From positions 899,409-963,408 of the forward strand of contig OY754982.1 in assembly GCA_963576475.1 (NCBI GenBank): a stretch of 64,000 bases of DNA. The letters run 5' to 3'. The position numbers were made by a program, and so were the translations under genes. The stretch is from Molanna angustata. Lineage: Eukaryota; Arthropoda; Insecta; Trichoptera; Molannidae. Of this stretch, positions 46,676-57,547 are shown in pieces (the stretch's first letter is position 1; the number at the start of each line of letters is the position of its first letter). Under the pieces are notes generated by a model that saw nothing but the letters and a program-made list of their open reading frames with translations, did no database searches and was not told the DNA's origin.

Positions 46676-47267
46676 CTAATTCTTTTTCTTCTTAATTTTA
46701 TGTAGACCTTACAGTTTTTACACAAACTATTTCCTTTGGTCTTTTGCTTCGTTTTCTTATTTTATGTAGAACTTTGGTGAATTTTATATAAACTATTTCC
46801 TATAGATTAATCTTCTTCTTCTTTTGTGAAGACCTTTTAGTCTGTTTTTATACAATCTATTTCAAATAATTCTTCTATTTTATGTATTTTTTCTTATTTT
46901 ATGTAGACCATTGGGATAGTTTTTTATACAAACTATTTCTTATAGTCTTATACTTATTCTTCTCTTTTTTATTTAGACTTTTGGGTTAGTTTTAAGTCTA
47001 CTGGTCTTTTGTGCAGAAATATTATTAACAATATGCACACTTGATGAAAATACATATGTAAAAACGAATGGGATGTGACGGTGTAATCTGCACTAGAATC
47101 TTTTCAATACTTTTGTTTAATCAAATTTTAACCATTTATATCATCCTATTTTGAATAATTTTCAACGCTTTCATATTTTATTTCGTTGACGATATTTAAA
47201 GAATGGGGGTTTTGGCCATTACTGAACTCTTCACAACGTTTATATTTAAATTATAAACTATTTACTA

Positions 47268-47393
47268 TTTATTTATTTATTTATTTCTTTTATTTATTTA
47301 TTTATTTATTATAAACAATACAATACAATACAATGTTGATTACATACTAGAGTTAGAAGTTACATATGTTTGTGTGTGTGTGTGTGTGTGAGG

Positions 47394-47424
<31 letters not shown>

Positions 47425-47459
47425 AGGGTGTGTTTGTATGTGTGTTTGTGTGTGTGAGG

Positions 47460-47492
<33 letters not shown>

Positions 47493-47517
47493 TGTGTGTG
47501 TGTGCGTGCGTGTGTTT

Positions 47518-47562
<45 letters not shown>
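47268..47562. repeat. (TTTA)n and long (GT)n insertion
   Basis: (TTTA)n at 47268-47310, a short unique piece with AATACAATACAATACAATG, then about 195 bp of GT/TG with minor interruptions. Absent at the matching point of unit 2 (about 50125), so it was gained by unit 1, probably as a reverse-oriented retroelement tail with an expanding microsatellite. Confidence 0.85.
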
Positions 47563-47566
<4 letters not shown>

Positions 47567-48113
47567 ATAGTTTAAGTCTTCTTCTTCGTTAATGTAGACT
47601 TTTGTGTCAATTTTAAGTCTATCAGTCTAATTGTGCAAAAATATAATACACACTTGATGAAAAAATATAAAAACGAATGGGATGTGACCAACACTAGATC
47701 TTTTCAGTACGCATTATTTAATCAAATTTTAACCACATTCCAACATCCAAAATTACTAATTTTTTTTTATATGTACATATTACAATTTGTTTTCGATGAT
47801 AATATATAAAAATGGGGGTTGTGGCCAAACCAATCTCTTTACAACGTTGATAAACAGTCATATTTAAAACCATTACGCATAGTCCATGCCAGCAGAAATT
47901 ATATATTATACTTCATTCACACTTTATAGCAATATATAAAAAAGCATGGGTTGTGGCCATCACGAACATTTTACAATGCTCAAACTCAATCAAATTTCAA
48001 ACCACTTTTCATGGTCCGATTTTGCAAAATAATTGGGTGACAATATTATAAAAACGATTGCTTATTCCTTCACAATTTTACATTCTTGGCCAACGGCGGG
48101 ACATAAAAGCTAG

Positions 48114-50671
48114 TCTAAAGTAATAAAGCAATCAAAATGTTAGTGTTTGTGTGTGTGTATGTGTGTGTGTGTGTGTTTGTCTCATGCCTTCTGAAAAACC
48201 AAGAGCATCTAAAAATCTAATTTATGTGCGAACGTGTACCTGTATACCTGATGCAGTGTCACGCTAAAAATAATGCGATAAAAATGCTGAATTTTAAAAA
48301 TATTTCAATAATTATTTTTTTCATACAAAATTTTCCAAGTCGTATCTGTCAAAAAAGTGTACATTTTGCACGCAAATATCTGTTAGTTTAAAAGTTAGAA
48401 GTACGTATTTACACGAAAAAAATATATTTTCAAGTATAACTTAGCGTTTGAGTGAAAAACATGGTGAATATTTTGTATAATTATAATGTTTAACTTATTT
48501 TTAATGTAAGCGTTTTGTACATGAACGCCGCCATTTTAATATCTTTTCATACAATATTTCATTTTCCTACCGAATGAATATGTTCTTGAAAATAATAAAC
48601 CTTTGAATTAAATGTAATTATGAAATAATAAAATGAAACACAAGACATTACAGCAAGTTTTAAGACATATATTGTAAAAATGTGTTTATTATTAGTAAAG
48701 ATATAGGCATAATAAAATTGCATAATTTGTAAATAATATTTGATTTTTCTGACAATTTTCATTTTTATGGCATCGAACAAACCAATGTATGTAGGTACCT
48801 ACATATTCAAAAAATGTCTCAAACCATTTGATATTTTTTACGTATAGGAATGGTTACTATGGTAACGGAAAGATTCTGATATTCAAATAAAATTTGTTAT
48901 GAATCGAATTTATTTAGAACATTGTTGTAGGTAGGTACCTACCTATTATTATTTACTTACAAATCAACAATATACTGATTTCCTATCGGAAAATTATTTT
49001 ATTTATTTATTTATGAATGTATGAATGTATGCAAGCGATGTGCTCCTAAACCGTATGTCCGATTACAATGAAACTTTGGCGAATTGTCGAGCGTGTGCCC
49101 GAGGTGGTTTCTGGATTTAAACTTTTTTCTTATTCTTCTTCTTCTTCGTGTATTTGGTCATTTTACCAATGAAAGCGGAATATCCTGGGAAAAGAAGGTC
49201 CGACTGTCCCTCCATCTCTTCGCAGGTCTTCCAGGACGGTTTCTGGATTTAAACTTTTTTCTTCTTCTTCTTCATCGTGTATTTGGTCATTTTACCTATA
49301 AAGGTGGAGTATCCTGGGAAAAGAAGACGGTGCTTACATCTCTTCGCGGTTCTTCCAGGATGGTTTCTGGATTTAAACTTTTCTTACCCGAATGAAGGGA
49401 CGGGATGTAATTGAAGGGAAGGGAGGCACTAAAGGGCCTGAAGGCACGGGAGGTATTAAAGGGCCTGAAGGGACGGGAGGTACTGAAGGGCCTGATTGGA
49501 AGGGACGTGATGAGGGATTAAAGGGACGGGATGTACTGAAGGGCCTGATGGGACGGGAGGTACTGAAGGGTCTGAAGCGACGGCTCCTGGAGTCTAATTA
49601 TTTTTCTTCTTAATTTTATGTAGACCTTTAAGGACAGTTTTAATACAAACTATTTCCTATAGATTAATCTTCTTCTTCTTTTATGAAGACCTTTTGCTCA
49701 GTTTTTATACAATCTATTTCCAATACTCTAATTCTTCTATTTTATGTATTTTTTCTTATTTTATGTAGACCATTGGGATTTTTTAAACAAACTATTTCTT
49801 ATAGTCTTATACTTATTCTTCTCTTTTTTATTTAGACTTTTGGGTTCGTTTTAAGTCTAATAGTCTATTGTGCAGAAATATTATTAACGATATGCACACT
49901 TGATGAAAATACATATGTAAAAACGAATGGGATGTGGGATGTGAAGATGTAACCTGCACTAGAATCTTTTCAATACTTTTGTTTAATCAAATTTAAACCA
50001 TTTATATCATCCTATTTTAAATAATTTTTAACACCTACATAATATATTTGATTTCGTTGACAATATTTAAAGAAAGGGAGCTGTGGCCATTACTGAATTC
50101 TTCGCAACGTTTATATTCAAATTATTTACCATAGTTTAAGTCTTCTTCTTCTTCGTTAATGTAGACTTTTGTGTCAATTTTAAGTTCATCAGTCTAATTG
50201 TGCAAAAATATAATGCACACTTGATGAAAAAATATAAAACGAATGGGATGTGACCAACACTGGATCTTTTCAGTACATTTGTTTAATCAAATTTTAACCA
50301 CATCCCAACATCCAAAATTACTAAATATTCAATAGGTAAGTACATATTACAATTTGTTTTCGATGATAATATTTAAAAATGGGGGTTGTGGCCAAACCAA
50401 TCTCTTTACAATGTTGATAAACAGTCATATTTAAAACCATTTCGAATAGTGAAGAAATTGTATATTATACTTCATTCACACTTTATAGCAATATATAAAA
50501 AATAATGGGTTGTGGCCATCACTTGAACATTTTACAATCAAATTCAATCATATTTCAAACCACTTTTCATAGTCCGATTTTGCAAAATAATTGGGTGACA
50601 ATATTATAAAAACGATTGCTTTTTCCTTCACAATTTTACATTCTTGGCCAACGGCGGGACATAAAAGCTAG
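48114..50671 (+). mobile_element. Helitron-like unit 2 of tandem pair
   Basis: Begins TC at 48114-48115 immediately after unit 1's CTAG and ends CTAG at 50668-50671, followed by T. It is colinear with unit 1 over its length except for fewer TTC blocks (49110-49390) and no (GT)n insertion. Its ~28-bp minisatellite lies at 49392-49590. Confidence 0.72.
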
Positions 50672-50689
50672 TATTACAAATAACAACGA

Positions 50690-50765
50690 AAATTTAAAAA
50701 CATATCCCAAAAAAAACTTAATATAAAAAGAGCACTAATATACTAAGAGCAAAATAAATATGATT
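50690..50765. other. AT-rich tail-like segment
   Basis: A-rich text after the Helitron end, unassigned. Confidence 0.3.
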
Positions 50766-50769
50766 ATGA

Positions 50770-50895
50770 ATAAATATACATACATACCATCATGCCATAT
50801 CCCTTACGGGGTAAGCAGAGAGAACCGGGGCGCCGTACTCCTCTATTTTTGTACACATTCCTAGCTTCCTTTACATACATGCATCGTCTCATGAA
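50770..50895 (-). pseudogene. RTE 3'-end fragment
   Basis: ATACATACATACCATCATGC, CATATCCCTTACGGGGTAAG and CAGAGAGAACCGGGGCGCC match the 57.55-57.61-kb end of the RTE element, and TACATACATGCATCGTCTC matches 57.65 kb. A short 5'-truncated copy with a (CATA)n tail. Confidence 0.75.
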
Positions 50896-51654
50896 ATGAT
50901 CAAAAGAAATAAAAAATATGATTTTATGATCATTGTATTTATTTATCTTCTTGTAAACATAATTTGTACACTGGCGGATTTATTGCCAAACAGTAATTTT
51001 CCAATCAACCAGAGTTGATAATGGTAATATACAATACAATGTGTACTACGGCAATAAGGTAATGACTTGACAAAAATTAAAAAAATATATATAATAAAGA
51101 TTACAGAAGAAAAGAAAAAAAATGAATTACACTTTCTGAAGTTATCATTTCTTTCTGAGACAATTCCCGGTGCAGTTTCTTTGTTTGTTCAAAAACGGTT
51201 CCTTAGGGTGTTTACTGTAATGGTTTCGGTCCAAATTGTACCAGGAGAATATAATGCCAGTGCAGGTCAGGTGGGATATATATGTATTTTCATGTCAGAG
51301 CAATCCGCGGTACCAGGTGCGCTTTCCACGAACCCATTAAAAGGACATTTCACGGTGCCCTAATCGCGCGCGCTTTGTCAACGAACGCCAACCACCACTC
51401 TCAGTCTCTGTTATCCTGATACAACGCTAACAATCTGCCAGACAATAAATTGCAAGGTACACACATTATAAATTATATTTTGTTTAAATTTAATACGTTA
51501 TTTTATTTAGTTGTGGATGAAAATTTATTATTTTATTTTGATATTTTTATCTAGTTTTTTATACTCAACGTCGCTGGGGAACGTAAATGTGAAGCAATGA
51601 GCTTCGTCAAGAAAATCGTCGTTTTTTCTACTTTTTGTAATCTATTTATTTGTT
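50896..51654. other. Unassigned spacer
   Basis: The 98-codon frame 51067-51363 has no domain. The piece 51250-51440 is GC-richer with CGCGCGCGC, which could be a small promoter or element fragment, but nothing identifies it. Confidence 0.4.
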
Positions 51655-51715
51655 ATGAGTATGCGCAGAAATATTTGGGCATTCATGCCTGTGTCTGTGC
51701 TTAATAAAGAGAGAG
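51655..51715 (+). repeat. Retroelement 3' end fragment
   Basis: ATGCGCAGAAATATTTGGGC, ATTCATGCCTGTGTCTGTGC and TTAATAAAG match the end of the copy at 6.7-6.98 kb. A very short 5'-truncated insertion. Confidence 0.6.
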
Positions 51716-51944
51716 TTACAATTTTTAAGGGTATTTGTTTACATCTAATTCTCAACGGGGATCATGTAGAGTAGAGAGTGCATACTATGAGTTTCTTGGT
51801 AATGTTTTTTGTGCGTATGGTGCATTATGAAAACTTTTAACTCTGGGAAACTAATATTTGTTTAGGAATCTAATAATTTATTTTAAAATAATTCATTTAC
51901 AGATTATCAATCAAAGAAGAAAAAATGTACACTTTCTGTGTAGT

Positions 51945-52165
51945 GGAGAGTTACTATGATCGATGCTTTGGTGTGAGTGGTCCTATAAAGTGGAATGAAT
52001 TGCCTCTAGATGTCCGCAGTGCAAATAGTAAGAGTACTTTCTCTAAAGGACTGAAAACAGTTTTGTTTCGTAGAGCAATATAATATCTATCTAAATAACA
52101 GCGCCCTTGGAATGATCTTGAATCATTAAACGGCGCTATACAAATTATTATTATTATTATTATTT
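51945..52165 (+). pseudogene. L2/CR1-like LINE 3' fragment
   Basis: Reads YYDRCFGVSGPIKWNELPLD then VRSANSKSTFSKGLKTVLF, stop, then CAGCGCCCTTGGAATGATCT, TAAACGGCGCTATACAAATT and (ATT)n. It is the extreme C-terminus, 3' untranslated end and tandem tail of the same family as 24.2 kb (there DRGFSVNGPLKWNKLPLDIR). Confidence 0.85.
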
Positions 52166-53200
52166 GTTGTTGGCCACAACCCACTCGTTTTTACATGACA
52201 TGAGTTGGACATCAAAGAATGGGAATACCCAAGCCCAGGACTGAACTCCTCTACAACAGTAATATATCTATTGGAAGAAGAAGAATACATGTTTTATAAT
52301 AACAATTAATACATATGTACAATATAGTACAATGACATATTCCACTCATGAGCATAATAAACTGAATTTCTCAAAATCTGAATTACTTATGTAGTAATGT
52401 TTCTTTCGTGAGGCTTCAAAGGTCACCTTTTAATGCATTATACCTTTTTATTGATATTATATTTTATTAATCAGATTTTTTGAAGATCAATTTTAACTGA
52501 CTTCCAAAAAGGGAGGAGATTATCAATTTCGAACATTTTATGGAACTTTCTCGACGGATGTTTTATTGACGCCGACTTCAATAAGCGATGTTATATACAT
52601 AAATATTTTGCAATTTATGTGATTTTTAATTGTGTTTTATATGTTATGTTAGATATAAATTAATGTGCTTTTTTATTATGTGCATAAGGCAATTATTATG
52701 TACTTTTTAGTACATTTTTTGCGTTTTTATTTTTTTATTGTAGATGTTCCTGAAGTCAGGTTTTTAATATTACTTTTATATTCATTGTTTTTATTTCATT
52801 GATTCGTATGATTTGATCTCAAGTGTGTAGCTGCTGGTCCATTTTATTTTCCCAATGAAAATTTGATGCGTTATAACGACTCTGTGGGTCTTTATATCTT
52901 TTACACGTCCATCTATTTTATTCTTCCCTGTTACTTTTATATACCCTCGCTCACAATATATCTTTGTTCAAATAATATCAGCTCTTGGAACACTAGAGAT
53001 TGAAGAGAGAGAGACGCTCCATACGAAATCGACTATTAAATTGTGTACTAAAAGCATTTCATCATTTTTTATTATGGCGAAAAGGCTTTTATGGTGGAGT
53101 TTAATGGCGTCCCAACGTTACACTCTATACGACCCCATTATATTATATTTGGATATTAATTAACTTATATATTTTCAAACGATTCATGTTCATTGATGCC
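52166..53200. other. Unassigned spacer
   Basis: Starts with a GGCCACAACCCACTCGTTTT piece shared with family C (37.73 kb). The rest is AT-rich with no gene recognised. Confidence 0.4.
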
Positions 53201-53204
53201 TATT

Positions 53205-54260
53205 TTCGTTTCAGAAATAATCCAACTGTCGATTTGTTCAGGAGAACTTTGTTCTCTTAACATATCGACAATGTATCAAGCCAGAATACGCGAGAATTGT
53301 ATGGAGAGGTCTACTTTTTTCACGGCTTTTCCATCTTTGAAGTCAAAAAACACCAACTTAGAGGCTTCGCAGCATATATGTTCCATACACGGATTTACTC
53401 AGAATTCGGAGTAGAACATTTCGTGTGTCTGTGTGTGTGTGTGTCTGTGTGTGTGTGTGTCTGTGTGTGTGTCTGTGTGTCCGTCCCCCCCTTATAACTT
53501 TTGATCCGCTCAATTTACAGAGCCTAAAATTTCAGAATATATAAACAGTTACAGGCCTACAAAACTTTTATACTCGGAATTTTGAATTTTTGTTTCAGTC
53601 AGGGGTTATCAACTTTTGAATTTTTATTTTATTTTTCCATATATCTCAGAAACCATAAACGCTAGAACGCTGAAAATTGGTAAAAACATAGACAAATACA
53701 AAATCTCAAATAAGTTTTTTCAAAAAAATTCCAGGGTTTCTCAAACATTTTTTATTAAGAAAAATATTTTTTTTATGATAAATTTATGAGTTTAACTGCC
53801 TATATTTCCAAAACTTTTACAATTATCGAAAAAAGCCGAAACACCCCAACTAGATAATTTAATTTTCTATAAAAAATATTAACATTGTAGTAGAAGATCT
53901 CAATTTTTTTTTAACAATTTTTTTAAAAATTGAATTTAGTGACGACATCGCTTCATACATTTTGTATGGCAGTCGCCTATACACAATATGTAAGAAGACT
54001 TAATAGTTTGATACTTCATCTCCAAACATACATACATACCATCATGCTATTTGCATATTCTGGGTAGGAAAAAGGATCTTCCTCCATACTATCCTATCTT
54101 GACATACATACCTACATATGTTGTATAGAAAACAAAATATCTGAAAATATTCAATAATTTGTATCTATGGGTTTATAGTTTGGTACATATTCTTCAACTA
54201 TACATACTATCGCTATCGACAGTTGGATCTCATGTGTTACATGCAACTAGTATATGAAAA
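53205..54260 (+). repeat. Interspersed repeat family F, copy 2
   Basis: Colinear with 42.93-44.23 kb: AATAATCCAACTGTCGATTT, CAGCATATATGTTCC, GAATTCGGAGTAGAACATTT, a GT/CT-rich patch with C run (53423-53490), CAGGGGTTATCAACTTTTG, TTGAATTTAGTGACGACAT, and end CATGTGTTACATGCAACTAG. It lacks the family B insertion and so shows the empty site. Confidence 0.75.
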
Positions 54261-54279
54261 AAAATGTTATACCTACTGA

Positions 54280-54480
54280 TCAAAGGCCACTATGGCTTAT
54301 TTGCCCAGAGTTTGCTGTATCTTTTAATATGGACAACCAGTTGTCTTTCCACCTTTTAGAGGGTCTTTCGAGCATCTTCTTTCCCTCTGATATTTAATGG
54401 AAGGCAAGGTGTAGTGGTCTTAGGAAGTCCATTCTTCAACATTATATCTTCAATACATTTTTCTAAACCACCTCTATCTG
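54280..54480 (-). pseudogene. Possible RTE-like C-terminal fragment
   Basis: The minus strand gives a degraded KTL.KVERQLVVHIKRYSK region resembling the RP.KRW.D.L......A segment of RTE-type proteins. Stops are present. Weak. Confidence 0.35.
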
Positions 54481-55520
54481 ATAACATCTTGGATATCACA
54501 CATATCTGTACCAAAAATGATTTTTCCATAGACCATTAATCTTTATAAATCAACAATCAATTCATTGCTCTATGGGTTTTTCATACATGTATTATTATTT
54601 TATTTACTTAAAAAAGTACATTTGTAACATTCAAATAAAAAAACAATTCAATATCATAGTCCTATTGAATGTGTAGACGCTCGTGTGTGGAGCAAGAATT
54701 ATCAATTAGGTACATATCCATGAAGATGAGACAGGAATATATTTTTCATGTACAAATTCCAAAAAATGGAATCGACAAGAGAACTAGACGACAGCACATT
54801 AAACAAATATAACCCAAACCATCCGGCTACAATCTCTTTTGTGGCGTCCTAACACTTAGTAGATGCTCGGTGTCCTGCATTTGTCCACATTTGCTCATCG
54901 TGTCCTCAGCCATTTCATCTCTGGAGTTTCTTACTTGTACGGCCAACCCTACCTTTTGGGTGTACCTTATAAGATTATTAGAACAATTCAAGAAGGAAAG
55001 TTGATTTATTAGTTCACATTAAACGGTAAACCCCTATCATAATACTGGTCAAGAAAATATATTCACTAAATAAATATCCAATTAGCTGACGAAGAGTGTA
55101 CACATTCTATATATATTAAAATGTTTGTTGGCATTACAGGATCCAGAACACTCCGAAGTTTGTTGCAGAGCTGAATATGATAATGATGCTAGTTATCTCC
55201 TGTGAGAAAACCGGCCATTTTTCAACAATTTGCATGGAAATTGAACAAATCACCACCCGCTGTAGAGTCTGTCACACAATTCATTACACCACGGCTCCTT
55301 TCCGAATTTGCATACATATTAGTTTCCAATAGTGACTGGGTTCGAGTCCCAAATAAAAAAAATTACGCTAACTTCGTATATGACACCTATCGGTTCAATC
55401 CGTAATTAAAACCTGTAAAAGGCTATTATGGGCTATATATTTTTGTAATTCATTCTAACTCATTTTCATTAAATATTTTCATTGAATAAAATAATGTACG
55501 TGACGAACATGCGATAACCA
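54481..55520. other. Unassigned spacer
   Basis: No gene. A short GGTTCGAGTCCC (about 55339-55350) is B-box-like, but no tRNA fold or matching A-box was found around it. Confidence 0.4.
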
Positions 55521-55655
55521 TTTTTTATCTTCTTGACGTTATCATTTTCATATATCATTTATCTTCTTGACGTTATCATTTTCATATATCATTTATCTTC
55601 TTGACGTTATCATTTTCATATATCATTTATCTTCTTGACGTTATATTATCTTAAT
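55521..55655. repeat. 34-bp tandem repeat, about 4 copies
   Basis: ATCTTCTTGACGTTATCATT followed by TTCATATATCATTT recurs at 55527, 55561, 55595 and 55629, exactly 34 bp apart, nearly without differences until the last copy. Confidence 0.9.
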
Positions 55656-55861
55656 GGATTTATTTTATATATTATGTGCTTCTCGATCTCCGACTTAACT
55701 CCCAATACTATGATGGATCAGTTTCATGAACTGTTTTGATTTTTTCAGACTTCTTAGAAAGAGTGACTCAACACTTTGCAAAAATTGATCAAGAGTCAAT
55801 TCATAATAATCGATCTCAGATGTTAGTTCTGTAAAATATCTTAGTAAATGTTTATAAATCC
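55656..55861. other. Unassigned spacer
   Basis: AT-rich, unrecognised. Confidence 0.35.
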
Positions 55862-56410
55862 AGCATGTATGGGAACATATATGCTGCGAGGCCTCTGGTT
55901 GGAGTTATTAGCATGCAAAAAGTCCACTACGCCATACAAAATGTTCCTTCGTACACGCATCTTGGCTTAACTAGTTGCATGTAACACATGAGATCCAACT
56001 GTTGATAGCGTTAGTATGTATAGTTGAAGAATAAGTACCAAACTACTAGTTGCATGTAACACATGAGATCCAACTGTCGATAGCGATAGTATGTATAATG
56101 TACAGTTGAAGAATAAGTACCAAACTATAAACACTTAAATCGAAATTATTGAATGTTTTAAGATATTTTGTTTTCTATACAACACATGTAGGTATATTTG
56201 TCAAGATAGGACAGTATGGAGGTCAGTCCTTTTTTCCTACCCAGAGTATGAAAACAGCATGATGGTATGTATGTATGTTTGGAGATTAAGTATCAAACTA
56301 TTAAGTCTTCTTAGATATTGTGTATAGGCGACCGCCATACAAATTGTATGAAGCGATGTCGTCGCTAAATTCAATTTTTATAAAAATTATTAAAAATATT
56401 TTGATATGTA
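55862..56410 (-). repeat. Interspersed repeat family F, reversed pieces
   Basis: GGGAACATATATGCTGCGAG and ATCTTGGCTTAA are complements of the start of copy 1 (43.0 kb). ACTAGTTGCATGTAACACAT is the complement of its end and occurs twice in tandem (55972 and 56045), followed by the complement of the CATACATACCATCATG section. The order is rearranged, so this is a broken or duplicated copy. Confidence 0.65.
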
Positions 56411-57190
56411 CAACTTTAATGTTATTTATTAGTAGGTATGTATATCATATCAAAATCTATAACTCATAAATACTTCACCGGCCGAGACAGTCGTTCTTTT
56501 TCTGAAAAATTAATAAAAAAAACTCAAAAATTTTAATCCTATATATTTTTTGTCGTTAACCAATTTTCATTTCTATGTTTCAAGCCTCCAAATGTCCCCT
56601 TAGTAAATAAATTTAACTAAAACATATTCCATCAAGAATCGGTTCGATACAATTTAATCTAACGTTTTCAGCACTAGTGTTTGTAGTAATTGGATTATAT
56701 TAGTGAAATGTAATCATTTTTCCTACAGCCTGTCAAATTATGATGATGGATCGCCCCTGAAATTGGCATTACCTACCACTACCACCACCCGATCTCGCAC
56801 AAACCTACCTTTCTTTATCCTTTTCAAATTTTATTAACTTTGATCAAAGGGTACCTAATATTTTATTTCGAGGCATATTAGACAGGCAATTCTCATTAAT
56901 TTATTCATTTTTTTGTTTATTTAGAGGACAACATACAGCGTATAGTACCTAAATTATATAAAATAAAGATGATTTGAGTAATATTAAAGCCAATTACAAG
57001 TTGTCACTGGAGTTATTGTAATATATTAAGATAAGTAAGGGATAGTTACATATTATGGCGAGATCTTGTGTGAATGATGTGTGAAACTGCATACATAAAT
57101 GTGTGCAGTATATTATGTGTTGAGTTTGATTATGAGGATAAAATTTATGAATTCTTGTACTAATTTCAGTATAAATAAGACCTGACAGAA
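56411..57190. other. Unassigned AT-rich spacer
   Basis: No recognisable element or frame. Confidence 0.4.
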
Positions 57191-57192
57191 AT

Positions 57193-57260
57193 GATTCATC
57201 ATCATAATCATTGGCGCTATATCCCTATGTGGGCCCTGGCCTCCTCTTAGACAGTATTTA
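57193..57260 (-). repeat. Retroelement 3' end fragment
   Basis: ATTCATCATCATAATCATTG, then GCGCTATATCCCTATGTGGG and CCCTGGCCTCCTC. I associate a (CAT)n tail followed by this box with insect RTE-type or similar LINE 3' ends. Short. Confidence 0.45.
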
Positions 57261-57404
57261 TTACTGTGATTATTTTGAATTCTCATGTCAAGTCATGAAT
57301 TATTTTCATGTCTCAGTTGGTCATGCCTCCATCGGAAGTTCTATTCCCGATAGAGACTCAGTTTTTAATAATTTCAATGTTGTAGCAAGTACATATATAT
57401 TATA

Positions 57405-57500
57405 CATCTTCATACATTCCCTAAACTAAGCATAAATGCTTGTGCTATAGGTGAACGAAATCGGTCGTGGTAGGATACGAACTCGTGACCACTGCATTAT
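57405..57500 (-). repeat. tRNA-Thr-like SINE, family 1, truncated
   Basis: CATTCCCTAAACTAAGCATA, AATGCTTGTGCTATAGGTGA, then CGGTCGTGGTAGGATACGAA (B-box complement) and CTCGTGACCACTGC. The head stops before the A-box. Confidence 0.7.
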
Positions 57501-57547
57501 TGAAAATTGATTGATTGAAAACCCAAAATACAATATCACAATATTCA

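Larger units (their letters stand above)
44916..48113 (+). mobile_element. Helitron-like unit 1 of tandem pair
   Basis: Starts TCTAAAGTAATAAAGC after an A and ends ACATAAAAGCTAG directly against the TC of unit 2. Landmarks shared with unit 2 in order: ATGCAGTGTCACGCTAAAAA, TGGTTACTATGGTAACGG, GTGCTCCTAAACCGTTTGTC, TTC-rich blocks, the GGGACGGGAGGTACTGAAGG minisatellite, and GGCCAACGGCGGGACATAAA at the end. No Rep/helicase frame exists, so it is non-autonomous. Compared with unit 2 it has extra TTC blocks and an insertion of (TTTA)n plus (GT)n at 47268-47562. Confidence 0.72.

Noticed and set aside
46420..46725. 101-codon minus-strand frame rich in RPFSTSRPF repeats
   Set aside because: Translation of the ~28-bp minisatellite in Helitron unit 1.
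51067..51363. 98-codon frame with lysine-rich start
   Set aside because: No domain; the beginning is a translation of A-rich sequence.
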